A stretch of 64,000 nt of DNA. It comes from Bidens hawaiensis (Eukaryota > Streptophyta > Magnoliopsida > Asterales > Asteraceae). Of the stretch, positions 11,764 to 22,424 are shown piece by piece. Below the pieces are notes generated by a model. It was not told the origin of the DNA and did no database searches. It worked only from the letters and a program-made list of their open reading frames with translations. How positions within the stretch are numbered: the stretch's first letter is position 1; each line of letters starts with the position of its first letter. The stretch spans positions 1 to 64,000 of the forward strand of contig JAIQDT010010017.1 in NCBI GenBank assembly GCA_021521415.1. The letters run 5' to 3'. A program made the translations under genes and the position numbers.

Positions 11764-13621
11764 TGTCACACCCTAACCTAAGGGAGAAATGCCGGGGCGT
11801 GAGCGTGATTATTCACAGCTCAAAGATACTATCATAATATAAAAATGACAATATCTATAAGTTAATTATTTTATTTCAAAAAATGTACACAATATCCAAG
11901 TATGGCAAAACAATTTAAATAAGTAAATATAATCCAACATAAATTCAAATAATGATTGTCTTCATTAAATCCTAAGGTGTTGTCTAGGTCTCCAAAACTT
12001 CAATCTTCACGTCATACAATAACCTGCATATGCGTAGAAAATACAATAGAGTTTGTCAACATAAAGTTGAGTGAGATTATCACCAGTTTTGCAATGATAT
12101 GATATAATATGATAAATAAGCAAAACGTAGTAAATTGCGGTAAATAAATCAAACCATAAGCAAGTAGCTAGACCGTTGCCAGGCGAATTGGGCGTTGGTC
12201 AATAATATGAGCACCCTATACAAGGGAACATGTTGGACCCCTCCGAAATATACGAATGGATGAATATTAGCACAAATAAGCATGTAACAAGTATATTCGA
12301 TTAATCACACACAATTGCACGTTTGCTATCTTTGATACACACACACACACACACATAAGAAACATGAATAATACACATATGTCCCCTAAACATTTAGAAA
12401 ACTTAGTAAAATAAGGGAATGATAAAACTCACCTTAAAATAAAGGCAAGTGAATACAAATATGAGTAAACAAGTTAATGATTAAGCGAATCGTCCACTAG
12501 CGCGTCGTACGAAATAAATCAACTGAAACTGAAACGCTACAATATGAAAATATGAGTAAAAACGAACTCGTTTCCGCTGGAATCGTTCCAAATGGATGTT
12601 TAGAACTCCGGTTATGTCAAGTTTAAGATTTAAACGAGTCGGTACTGACCAGAATCCGAACAGCGAGTCGAAAGTAGGGTTTTGGTAAGTAGCCTTAAAA
12701 TTTTGTTACAATAACAAAATTCTTCTGGACCGAACGTTGAATCCGACCAGAAATATGAGAAAACGTAAAGTTAAACTTGTTGCCTGTTTTGCCCTTCAAC
12801 GGGTTTTAATGAAATTGACCAGTCAATACCCTTCAATCTTAGAAATCCATTGAAGGTTATTGAACAGAGAATATGTATGAATGATTACTCAGTTTACAAC
12901 TTACCCAGAAAGTGAAAGAATCAACCACAACGAAGAGTCAAAGGTTCAATTGTAAGCAAAGTCAAACGTGTAAGCTTGTATCTTCAACAATAATGCAGAA
13001 ACCGAAGAGTTTGATGATGAGCAGGGGAGGGTGACGGCTGGAGATGCTCTAATAGGGTTAGAGTAAATTTTGTGGCTGATTAGAATGATATGTTTATATA
13101 GAAATTACTGAAACGAACCAATTATGGTTAATATGCTCGTTTAAGCAACCGAATATGAAATTATTGATGAAATCAATGAACTAATCAGAAGATTTCATGC
13201 TTTATCAAGGGGTTAAGTATATGTGCATGTATTTTAGTTATATTCTTTTTCTTGGACCTTAATTTACTCAATTTATGCCAAAAATAAGCGATTTACAAAC
13301 TAAAAACGAGTTAGGAAGGTGTAACAAAGTTATAATCTGATCAGACATCTCATAGTGCCGCATGGCGCCCAGGTCTCCAGGGGGAACAAGTTCCAATTAT
13401 GGCAAATTAGTTCCTTGTAGTTTGAGAATTGGATAAATATTGAATCTTTTATGCATAAAACAAGAAATGAACATTCTACGAAGTATAAAGGGTATGAAAT
13501 GAACATGAGAAACTTCAATACTTATAAATATGTGATTTTGATTAGTAACAAAGATCTAAAAATGTTCCAGGGTCGGGTTAAACATAAATGAATATGGGTT
13601 TGAAAAATCCGAGATGTTACA
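11764..13621 (-). mobile_element. Solo LTR, Ty3/chromovirus-like
   Basis: On the minus strand it starts TGTAACATCTCGG and ends AGGTTAGGGTGTGACA, the TG...CA LTR signature, flanked by ATATA on both sides (11759-11763 and 13622-13626). The TSD is weak evidence because the right flank is a TA tract. A minus-strand TATA motif (TATATAAACAT) lies near 13086-13096. The end CGCCCCGGCAT...GGTGTGACA resembles the ends of the chromovirus LTRs at 51.5 and 58.9 kb. No internal domain or second LTR is nearby, so it is probably a product of LTR-LTR recombination. Confidence 0.6.
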
Positions 13622-13642
13622 ATATATATATATATATAGATA

Positions 13643-14593
13643 TAGATAAAGGATAAAATACAATAATCCTTTATCGTACATTACGTACGCGACACTTCCA
13701 AACCGTTAGATCTTTCAAAACCCAAAATCACAATTACACTCATCTGCTCATCCATCTCCCTCAATCCGTCTCCACCACCCGTCGCCGACATCAGCACACC
13801 TTCACCATCAACACTCTTCGTCACCATCATCGCCGTCGACAACGAACTCATCGGAAAAACGAAAAACTCGTCACAAGTTTGTTTAGTTGAATTGAAATTG
13901 AAGCCAATTGATCGGTTAATCTTTGAAATCGATTTAATTAATCATCAATTTGAAGCTTCAATCAATTGATTTCTACTTATACGTTTTGATAAAACGTTCT
14001 GTTAATACGTTCTGGTTTGAAAATAAAATTGATTTTTTCTTATACGTTTTGATAAAACGTTCTGTTAATACGTTCTGGTTCAAAATAATGTCTGATAAAA
14101 TTCTTCAACACTCTAATTTGATTTCTTCTAATACATTTTGTTAATACGTTTTGGTCAGAACGTTTTTGAAGGTAATTGATTTTGTTTTAAACGTTTTAAC
14201 TAATTTTGGGTTTGCACGTTTTAATTGATTTATGTTAAACGTTTAATTGATTTTGTTTTAAACGTTTTGTCTTAAACGTTCAAATTCATATTTAATTGAT
14301 TCGGCCGGAGATGGGTTTCTAGTGGCGGCGGAGAAGAGGAAGAAGAAGAAGAGCAGCAGAAGGTGGGTTGGCATAATGGCATTGAATAAAGGGTGTACGA
14401 AATTGAAGTGGGTTTGGGGATTAGGGTTAGTCTGAAGGTGAATTGGGTGGGACGATCTATGAATCAGTTGATGAATTAGATCATAGAATTAAATTTAGGT
14501 ATTTACAATTATGCCATAGTGTGAAATTGAAATCGACGTTCAAAAAGCTTGAGTACCTAATGTACGATAACCAATTATTGTACGTTAACCTAC

Positions 14594-14598
<5 letters not shown>
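13643..14598. mobile_element. Element with 46-bp terminal inverted repeats in a TA tract
   Basis: The left end from 13643 and the reverse complement of the right end ending at 14598 align over about 46 bp without gaps. They share TACAATAAT and TTATCGTACATTA and begin TAGATAAAGG and TAGGGGTAGG. Both ends abut (TA)n. The interior has a C-rich, gene-like stretch (13740-13860) and a tandem duplication. A TA-targeting MITE is likely; the family is unknown. Confidence 0.55.
13972..14085. repeat. Two-copy tandem duplication, 65-bp period
   Basis: The block with CTTATACGTTTTGATAAAAC and GTTCTGTTAATACGTTCTGG occurs twice (13975 and 14040), followed to 14290 by looser ACGTTTTAA/ACGTTTAATTGA words. It explains the 64-aa plus-strand frame, which is not a gene. 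Confidence 0.7.
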
Positions 14599-14622
<24 letters not shown>

Positions 14623-14627
<5 letters not shown>

Positions 14628-15798
14628 GATGGATCATGCGAGAAGTGCGAGTAATGAATCTAGACCATTGATCGTGTTTAATCAATGGTCAACAATAGAA
14701 ATGGCATTATCATAAATAAAGACACATATTTATGACATATTTTTAATTGAAAAGGACATAATGTCTTTTGTGGTGTTGATCTAATTAAACCAGACATTAA
14801 TGTATTCGGCGGTTATTTTTTCTAGCATAATCAATGCTCATAAGATGATTAATACTAGTTTAATACATATACATAATACACAAAAACGTACCAACTTGTC
14901 TCAAGTGACTACACGACATTAGTTTTTACCTACATTGCATTTGAAAGTGTCCCTACACTACATTAAATATGTCCAAAATACATTAGTTATGACTACATAA
15001 CATTTGAAAGTGTGCCCACACTACACTACATTAGTTTTGCCTACACAACGCTAGATATATCTACACTACATTAGTTATGACTATACGACACTTGAAAGTG
15101 TGCCTACACAATATTAGTTTTACCTACACTATATTTTAAAGTGAGCCTACGTTACATCAGTTTTGTCTGCACTACATATGATATGTCTACACCACATTAG
15201 TTATGACGATATAACACTTGAAAGTGTGCCTACCCTATATTAGTTTTGCCTACAATACATTTTATATATCTATACAACATTAGTTATGACTACACAAAAT
15301 TTGAAATTAAGCCTACATTACATTAGTTTTTCCAAGACTATATATCATATGTCTACACTACATTAGTTATGACTATACAAAATTTGAAAGTCTGCATACA
15401 CTAAATTACGTAACTTTATCTACATTGCATGAGATAAGTGTACACTACATTAGTTGATTAAAATCAAACAAAAAATAAAAAACACTTCACATTAGATATC
15501 AAATAAAAAAATTAATTAGCCATGTGTTAGAATAAAATGATTTTAGATCAAATGGATTTTAATTGTTCAAATTTTAGATGAAATAAATAATAATTTTAAT
15601 AATAATAATAATAACTTATCATTTGTTAGTAACTTAACATTAATTAAACCATTAATGAGTATGAGTTACAAAATAAAACATTTTATATTTTACTAACATA
15701 CCCTTTTATTTAAATAATAAGAAATTAAAAAATAAATCATGTGATTGGTCATAATCTCTTCCGCACTAAGAAATACTTCTGAAATGAACCAAATCCTA
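14623..15798. mobile_element. TAGGGG-ended MITE-like element carrying a satellite-like array
   Basis: It begins TAGGGGATGGATCATGCGAG. The reverse complement of its right end reads TAGGATTTGGTTCATTTCAG, and both ends abut (TA)n tracts. The two ends are clearly related but diverged. About 550 bp of the interior is a tandem array. There is no coding capacity. Confidence 0.45.
14890..15450. repeat. Degenerate tandem array, about 42/84-bp periodicity
   Basis: The phrases CTACACTACATTAGTTATGA and TTTGAAAGTGTGCCTACA recur. ATTAGTTATGAC begins at about 14982, 15070, 15196, 15279 and 15362, giving spacings close to 84 or 126. This suits a basic ~42-bp unit arranged in alternating variants. Confidence 0.7.
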
Positions 15799-15847
15799 TA
15801 TATATATATGAGATGAAGTATATAAGTATACGTATCTCTTATACATA

Positions 15848-15965
15848 CTAGAATGTGAAGAAAAAGCGGGTGTGATCTACAAGCCCCAAGGCCGACCCTT
15901 GGGGTGGTAGGGTGGTCGACGGCCACAGGTTCGACACCCCGCTAAGCCCGATTTTTTTTTTTGGA
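15848..15965 (+). repeat. Possible SINE with T-tail
   Basis: A GC-rich block with CCTTGGGGTGGTAGGGTGGT and a B-box-like AGGTTCGACACCCC ends in CCCGATTTTTTTTTTTGG. The pol III-like internal box followed by a T tract suits a plant SINE. It sits directly upstream of a second tRNA-derived SINE. The A box is poor. Confidence 0.4.
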
Positions 15966-16029
15966 AAAAAATTATATGTATTTTTATTAAAAACAATATG
16001 TATATTTAGTATTTAAACATAATTATATA

Positions 16030-16117
16030 ACCACTAGCTTGGTCTAGTGGCAAATTAGTATTACTTACAATCAAGAGGTCGTGGGTTCTAGCCTCACTTG
16101 AGATATCTTTAATTCTT
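16030..16117 (+). repeat. tRNA-derived SINE, 5' part, split by the copia element
   Basis: CTAGCTTGGTCTAGTGGCAA (A-box/D-arm-like) and GTCGTGGGTTCTAGCCTC (B-box/T-arm-like) are spaced as in tRNA-derived SINEs. The sequence is interrupted at 16117 by the copia insertion. Its T-rich tail resumes at 22171 (TTCTTTTTTCTTGC). Confidence 0.6.
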
Positions 16118-16556
16118 TGAAGGTTCCTGGAAGGATCGTACACGGGATGTCGCTATCTTCGCAGGTGCGGAATCCCTGCGTAGGTAGATACGAGTGCAGA
16201 ATATGTATAAATCAAACACACGAGCAATGAACAAACACGTTATATTGATAACCGAACACGTGACTCGAGGTCACTATTACAGACTCTAAAACACGTGAAA
16301 TGATCTCACCCTGAAACTCGCTCAAAACGGCTAACCCTAAGTCTCTCTAAACTGTTACGGTGAACAGTTTAAATAAGCACGACAACTTCGCCTCAGGCGA
16401 AGTTGTCTATAACTTCGCTTGTTCAACAAGTTCGCCTGAGCGAACTTGTTGACAACTTCGCACATACAAAAACATAAACATAATCATAAACATAATTACA
16501 TTACAGACTCGATTACAAATGCTAGACTATGAACTACTGACACACATGTACCAACA
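16118..16556 (-). repeat. 3' LTR of the copia element
   Basis: It reads TGTTGGTACATGTG at one end and GGAACCTTCA at the other on the minus strand. It contains an AACTTCGC/GCGAAGTT palindrome cluster (16384-16470) and a TTATTTAAA TATA-like motif near 16367-16376. It matches the LTR at 21732-22170 apart from a few bases. Confidence 0.9.
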
Positions 16557-16573
16557 GACCCCCCCTTGGCAGT
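16557..16573 (-). promoter_or_regulatory. Polypurine tract
   Basis: On the minus strand CTGCCAAGGGGGGGTC lies directly before the 3' LTR. This is the usual position of the primer for plus-strand DNA synthesis. Confidence 0.7.
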
Positions 16574-16621
16574 AGCTTCATATCTTGATCTTCAAATCTT
16601 GAGTCTTGTAATCTTGCATCT

Positions 16622-17063
16622 CTACGCGTGCGCTCCCTCTCTAACACACACCGACACCACCCCTTGATATTTCCTAGCTTGATCCTTCCAAGCAGGAATG
16701 TAGTAGATCTTCTTCTCGTTGAGCATCTTCAGATCAGCCTGCGATAGATTAACAAGATGCATCGGGTCGTAAACCCTAAGCACTTCTTGTTCATCCACAT
16801 CTTCCATTACCGCCTCCGCTGTCTCACAGTCCACGAACCACCATTTTAGATCTTTGAGCACGTCCTTGGGCATGAGCTTCATCGGTAAACTCCCCCTCAG
16901 CTGTGGAAGCCCCAAGAGCTTGTGAGGTTCTTGGCAGCTCACCACCTGCACCTTCCGGTGCATTGGGATCATCGTCTCGGTCTTCTCTACGCTTGATCCT
17001 CAACTCATCTCCTCTACAGCTTATCTCCCCCTGAGATGCCAAGAACACCTTCAAGGCATCCAT
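16622..17063 (-). pseudogene. Small unknown ORF before the 3' LTR of the copia element
   Basis: Two overlapping minus-strand frames (17063-16824 and 16972-16622) seem to form one reading frame broken by a frameshift. The first part is charged and low-complexity. The second contains DPMHLVNLSQADLKML and KKIYYIPAWKDQARKYQ, which look like genuine protein rather than chance. I do not recognise a family. The position after the expected pol region and before the polypurine tract suggests an accessory or captured 3' ORF. Confidence 0.4.
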
Positions 17064-17069
17064 AACTTT

Positions 17070-18310
17070 CCCGACATGATCAATTCTTAGTAACCAGTTA
17101 AAAAATAATACAATTACAAAAATAGGAAAAACTTATAAAAATTTAACAAATAAGGGATCAAATTTCAGTCTAGTCAGGGACTACTATGTTTTTAGAAAAG
17201 ATCCAAACAGGAATCACACTCACTACGTGACTGTCATATAGATCCGTGTTTAGCCGTATTATGACATAGAGAAACAGGTTGTAAGCATGTAAATAACTTA
17301 AATGGTTTTCATCGTTTCTGTGATACGGATTAAGGTTCAATTCAGCTCAAAATTTAAGTGGGCAACAACTCAGAGATAATGAAGCCTTCTATCTATTCTC
17401 AAAGCGTATTTGGCTATACCCAAGTCATCCCGAATTGACTTCGACCCATAGTGTCTGATTAACTTGTAGATACTCGTTGTCTGCTTCCCGTTCTCTTCTT
17501 ACTTCAGAATTGAGAAGTCTTGATTGTTACAATAACTCATAAGTACTTAAAATTGATATTTTTTTTTTTAAATCACACATACTTATAGACTTCGGAGTAC
17601 TAAACCACTGCAAGTCCCGAATCTGGATCACTGCAGTGTCTTGAAATGCTTTCTTCACGGGAATCAGAACACATACGGACTCGTGTATGACCGGGTAGTC
17701 GCTTTTCTGCCTATCATTCGGAAAGAAATGCATGAAGACATTCAAAACTCTTAAGGAGTTTCCACGTAAAATCGAGTAATTTAAGTTAATATCACATACA
17801 CTTTTACGCACCATAAAAATTACCATGACATACAATGACTGTCCTAAAGTCTTTTAAGCCTAATAACTTCACTAGTTAAGCACACACAATCAGTATATAT
17901 ATCATTTTCCAAGGTTGGATCAACTTTCTGTTAAACATAGCACATTTACTCCATACGAAGTAATAGACTTGAAAAGTAATTTCATTTCCCAAAAAAATTT
18001 TGACTTCAGTCACCCCGATCAAGTCAAAGTCTTCAGGTAAACGGCAATCCTGAAGATCCAATGGATCAACTGGACCGACCACATACAAGTATGTGTCCTT
18101 CTAACTATGTATGACCGACTAATTTTCAGCAACAGAAAGAAAACACATCATAACTGCCCCGGTCACTGTCAGTCATCTGGTTAATGGCAACCCTCATTTT
18201 CTAAGTAGAAACGAGGACCAAAACATATCCGTGGATATGTCCATCAAACTGAGGTAACCGACTAATTTTAAGCAATAGTGATTTTTTTTTTTTTTTTTTT
18301 GATAAACACA
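17070..18310 (-). other. Copia element interior without recognisable domains
   Basis: This 1.2-kb stretch lies where integrase, RT and RNase H would be expected, but none of their motifs are visible in any minus-strand frame. A 19-base T run (18282-18300; poly-A on the element's sense strand) sits directly after the protease remnant. A short repeat, GACTAATTTTCAGCAACAG against GACTAATTTTAAGCAATAG, lies at about 18116 and 18259. It may be foreign sequence joined to the gag part. Confidence 0.5.
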
Positions 18311-18319
18311 AAAGCATGG

Positions 18320-18598
18320 TTACTCGGGATTGATCATCCCGTTCAGCTCAATAAAGTTCACATTTTCTAACGTCATCTTCTCGTTAGTTACCATACCCAT
18401 TCCTGTTATTTTGCCTCCACTCTCTCTGGCAAAACTGACTCTCGCTTCTTGAACAGGTTTTAAATCTTGTAACAAATTCTTGTTACCAGTCACGTGCCGG
18501 GAACAGTCGCTGTCCACAACCCAAAGATTATTGGAAGCCCTGTTCAACTGTTCCTGCACAATAAAACAAAGAATTAGAATCTTGGGACCCAAGACCAA
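18320..18598 (-). pseudogene. Retroviral-type aspartic protease fragment (Ty1/copia)
   Basis: The 92-aa frame contains WVVDSDCSRHVTGNKNLL, the N-terminal part of a copia protease. In the family the catalytic motif is normally Asp-Ser-Gly; here the third residue is Asp, which should impair activity. The frame overlaps the end of gag by about 25 nt in a different frame and stops soon after NFIELNGMINPE, so the rest of the protease and all later pol domains are missing. Confidence 0.65.
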
Positions 18599-20790
18599 TT
18601 GGTCTTGGATCGATACGTCCCGTACCCTGGCTTTCTCAAGTTAGCATCAGGATAATTCTTGTAAGTCCTGTTAGGAAATCTCCTTGCAGATGGAGTGTAA
18701 TGCCTTCCAAACCTATGTGAATTGAAAGTGTTATATCTTGTGGTTTGGTTGAAAAGCTGAGGTTTGTTTTTATGAAAACTTGAATTTGTTACATTTTGGC
18801 ATTTTGAAAAGTTTTCATTTTTAGCAGTATCAAACTGATGCTTATTCTCAGTTTTATTTGGCCTCACACCTCTGTATCTCGGCGTCAGAGGGCAATCTGC
18901 AACGAGATGTCCTAATTTATTACATCTAAAGCAACACCTACTCTCCATTTTCTTTTCAAATGTTGGTTTGGATGTAGAGGCTGTGTTACCAGCCGTTCGT
19001 CTCACATAGGGTGGGACATACGGGTTGAGTGGAGTACTCTTTTTAGAAGATTTATTTTTATCTCCACCGGTGGGTAACACTACCTTCTCTTTCGTCTTAC
19101 CTGATTCGGACAACTTATCCGAATCCGATGAGACTGGACTCGAAACAGAAATACTAGAAACAGGCGAACTCGTTTCGCCACAGCTAACACTTAGTTCTAC
19201 ACTTGTAATCTTGATTGGAGTTGTCTGAGGAACTTCGAAATCAACAGATTTTTGAACACTCGGATTATAAGTATAGTTGTGGTTAAAAGGTGGTGGAACC
19301 TCATGATAACCAATTCCTCCCCTCTTCGCAGAGGTACCTTGATCACTAACGAGGTGATCAAGAATTGCCGAGGAATTCCTGAACTGCTCAAGTTTGCGAT
19401 TCAGTTCCACCACTTTCACCTGGTGGTCAGCAATCTGTTTTTCCCGATCAGCAATCAATTTAGTCTTTTCCTCTAAAACTACATAACTAAGATCAATTAT
19501 TTCGATTTTCTCAGCAAGTTTTGTTTTTAAGCTTTGAATGTCTTTTTCACATGCTTTTATTTTGATTTTATAACTGTTTTCTCTTGCTTTCGTAAAATGG
19601 TGATCTTCTTTAATTGTTTTAAAATCAGCATCTAAACGGACGTACTGATCAGTTATCGTTGTAAGTTGCTCAGACAAATTCTCACAACTAGTACAAATAT
19701 TCTTAGTACTTACCTCGGAGCGATTATCCTTGTCATCTGCCATGAAAGCGGTTTCTTCTTCAGTAGCTTTCTCATTTCCATCAACCTTCTCACATTCTTC
19801 AACCTCAGCCTCAGCCATGTTCGCCTGCTCACCAGATTCATTTGAATGCAGGTTCCAGTTGTATTCACCTGCCTCTCTGGTCAACATGGCATTAATCTCT
19901 CTATTAACTCCAGAGTGTTGTGTAGGCCGACCTTGTCCACGTTCAACTCTTTCATTTCTGCATTCTTTGGCAAAGTGCCCGTATTGCTGACAATTATAGC
20001 ACCTTACCTTAGATTTGTCGAATCCAGGCCTACCACCAACAAACTTTCTCCCAGTTTTCTTCATAAACCGTTTTACTCGCCTCACAATCATTGCCATTTG
20101 CCATTGCAAATCCATCTCCCCCAGATCATCAGCATCGATCTGGTCATAATCCTCATCCAGAACAGCAGGGTCCACAATCTTCCCCTGGATGTAGTTTTCG
20201 TAGGAAGCAATAAATGATGCATAGACTGCAAACTGCTCTTCAGCAGATTTTACACTCATAGGCATCTTGGAATAATTATTGCTTGAGGCATTTGCAGAGA
20301 AACCACTTGTGGATGCTTGAGGCTTTGAAGTACTTGATCCTCCAGCAACGAAACAGACATCACCGTTCAAGTTTACAGAAACGTTTCCTTCATGAGAAGA
20401 GTCAGAACCTGACTCCCCTTTTGAGTAATAAGCAGCTGATTCAGGCCTCGAACTTGAGCCTGAGTTAACTTTTGCACCATACATACCAGGGTCTTGTATC
20501 TGATCTGTTGGTGTTTCTTTTCGAACCATATTAAGCTCATAAGTTCTGAGCTTGTTTACTGCCGTTTCCAAATCATAATTAGGAAAGTCTCTGTCTTCCC
20601 TCATAAGAACGGTGTACATTTCCCACTTCGGTGGGAAAGCATCGAGAAGCTTTTCAACGATCTCTTCTTCTCGGTAAGCAATCGAATAATTGTTAAGCTC
20701 TATCATTAGATGATAGTATTTGGTGATAATATCATCCAGTGATTCGTTCTTCAAATGTTTTAAAACGGAGAACTGGTCTTTAAAAGTTTG
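18574..20790 (-). pseudogene. gag: Ty1/copia Gag, central and C-terminal part
   Basis: This 726-aa frame continues Gag after a frameshift near 20765-20785. It begins in the UBN2-type Gag domain (DDIITKYYHLMIELNNY, LLDAFPPKWEMYTVLM). It then has a CX2CX4HX4C zinc knuckle (CYNCQQYGHFAKEC, about residue 253), a long charged region with coiled-coil character (roughly 370-465), GYHEVPPPFNHNYT, and a second knuckle (CFRCNKLGHLVADC, near 613). The C-terminus is basic and Arg/Asn/Tyr-rich. Gag packages element RNA in virus-like particles. It is longer than many copia Gags, which may reflect added spacer sequence. The listed start is not an ATG; the frame is open upstream to about 20790. Confidence 0.8.
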
Positions 20791-21191
20791 ATCTTTGATG
20801 CACGGATACCCACGTTCCCCTCGAATCTATTTTCAAGAGCATCCCAAAGCTCTCTCGCAGAAGTGTACTTTCGGAACGTATGGAGAACCTCTTGAGGAAG
20901 TGCCATTGTTATAGCAGCATGGGCCTTGCTCTCGGCCTCATACATTCTCTTTTCTTCGTCCTCCATTTTGCTATACTTCTTAACCACATCACGACCTTCG
21001 TATTGCATAGTTGGAGGGATATATCCATCCTGGATACACACCCACATTTTTGCATCCTGATATTTAATGTATTGGATGAATCTGTCCTTCCATGCCACGA
21101 AGTCAGTTCCTTTCATCAACCTCGGGGCCTTAGTGGCTGACCCCGCTTCTACTTCCATCTTGACTAAATCGGAGATGTTAATTGACGACAT
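20760..21191 (-). CDS. gag: Ty1/copia Gag, N-terminal part (frameshifted)
   Basis: The frame opens with MSSINISDLVKMEVEAG, then LMKGTDFVAWKDRFIQYIKY, the 'W-K-x-R-x-x-x-Y' region at the start of copia Gag domains, and ARELWDALENRFEG, the conserved 'A-x-E-x-W-x-x-L' segment. It follows the primer site by about 530 nt of leader rich in AACTTCGC palindromes. It ends at TAA (20760-20762) because of a one-base frame change in a T/A-rich run (TTTTAAAG). The neighbouring frame continues the homology, so the original Gag was about 880 aa. Confidence 0.8.
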   Translation of the reverse strand: MSSINISDLVKMEVEAGSATKAPRLMKGTDFVAWKDRFIQYIKYQDAKMWVCIQDGYIPPTMQYEGRDVVKKYSKMEDEEKRMYEAESKAHAAITMALPQEVLHTFRKYTSARELWDALENRFEGNVGIRASKIKLLKTSSPF

Positions 21192-21235
21192 CTTTGCGAA
21201 AACCCGAAAACCCGAAAATTATAAAAAATCTTCCA

Positions 21236-21540
21236 AACAGTACAGTAGGCGAAGTTAAGAATAACTTCGCTTGAAAGTTAACTTCGCTGGAAAGTGTAAC
21301 TTCGCTGGGCCTTAAATTCGTTTGACTGGGCGAAGTTAAGAATAACTTCGCTTAGGATGAGCGAACTTAGGAGGTAAGCGAACTTGGGAGGTAAGCGAAG
21401 TTGAGGATAACTTCGCTTAGGCGAACTTAGGAGGTAGGCGAAGTTGTGGTTAACTTCGCTAATCCTTATATCTTCGTCGAAACCCTACTTCCAGTGACGG
21501 CAACTTCGCCTGAAGAACGGTAACTTCGCCCGATGAACAA
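21236..21540 (-). repeat. AACTTCGC/GCGAAGTT repeat cluster in the copia leader
   Basis: At least a dozen copies of the octamer AACTTCGC, its complement or near variants occur in both orientations between the LTR and gag, and more lie inside both LTRs. Pairs such as GCGAAGTTAAGAATAACTTC can form hairpins in the RNA. Confidence 0.85.
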
Positions 21541-21716
21541 GGAAACTGTTCAGATCTGATTTCGTTAATCTAGCAGTTTCCGATCGATGTTATGGCTTGC
21601 AAATGACTGTCAAACACGAGTAAAACACAATCCCAATAAAAACACGTCCCGCGAAAAGGTCAAACGAGACGTTTTCTACACCCGCGTGAAATCCCGAACC
21701 TCACAATCGAGCCGAT

Positions 21717-21729
21717 GGATCTGATACCA
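21717..21729 (-). promoter_or_regulatory. Primer binding site (tRNA-iMet type)
   Basis: On the minus strand TGGTATCAGATCC follows the 5' LTR by two bases. TGGTATCAGA is complementary to the 3' end of plant initiator methionine tRNA, the usual primer of copia elements. Confidence 0.85.
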
Positions 21730-21731
21730 AT

Positions 21732-22170
21732 TGAAGGTTCCTGGAAGGATCGTACACGGGATGTCGCTATCTTCGCAGGTGCGGAATCCCTGCGTAGGTA
21801 GATACGAGTGCAGAATATGTATAAATCAAACACACGAGCAACGAAAAAACACGTTATATTGATAACCGAACACGTGACTCGAGGTCACTATTACAGACTC
21901 TAAAACACGTGAAATGATCTCACCCTGAAACTCGCTCAAAACGGCTAACCTTAAGTCTCTCTAAACTGTTACGGTGAACAGTTTAAATAAGCACGACAAC
22001 TTCGCCTCAGGCGAAGTTGTCTATAACTTCGCTTGTTAAACAAGTTCGCCTGAGCAAACTTGTTGACAACTTCGCACATACAAAAACATAAACATAATCA
22101 TAAACATAATTACATTACAGACTCGATTACAAATGCTAGACTATGAACTACTGACACACATGTACCAACA
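21732..22170 (-). repeat. 5' LTR of the copia element
   Basis: A 439-bp LTR with TG...CA ends (minus strand TGTTGGTACATG to GGAACCTTCA). It is followed on the outside by the TSD TTCTT at 22171-22175. Only a handful of differences from the other LTR are visible. Confidence 0.9.
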
Positions 22171-22424
22171 TTCTTTTTTCTTGCAAAAATTTTTTACACA
22201 ACCCAAATTATAACCAAGTAAGCCCAGATAAAAATTAAACTATTTAAACTTTAAACTCAATAAAATAATCCTTTTACTTAAGGCCCAAAAGTATTTTCGT
22301 CTTCAGCCCAAAAGTTTTTTTTGCTTTCTCGAGGCCAGGCTTAACAAGCCCTATGCGTATGAACTTATAATTTTAGATTAAAAATCCCTCTAACTTCGCG
22401 TAGGACGTAGATGATGCGTGGCAT

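Larger units (their letters stand above)
16118..22170 (-). mobile_element. Non-autonomous Ty1/copia LTR retrotransposon
   Basis: Two 439-bp LTRs (16118-16556 and 21732-22170) are nearly identical and flanked by TTCTT (16113-16117 and 22171-22175). On the minus strand the order is LTR, tRNA-iMet primer site, gag with two zinc knuckles, protease remnant, a region without recognisable domains, a small ORF, polypurine tract, LTR. The element is 6.05 kb. No integrase, reverse transcriptase or RNase H signature could be found between 18320 and 16557, so mobility would need enzymes from a full-length relative. The near-identical LTRs and perfect TSD point to a fairly recent insertion. Confidence 0.85.

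Noticed and set aside
18950..20709. Plus-strand frames opposite the copia gag
   Set aside because: They are shadows of the minus-strand Gag, which has two clear zinc knuckles.
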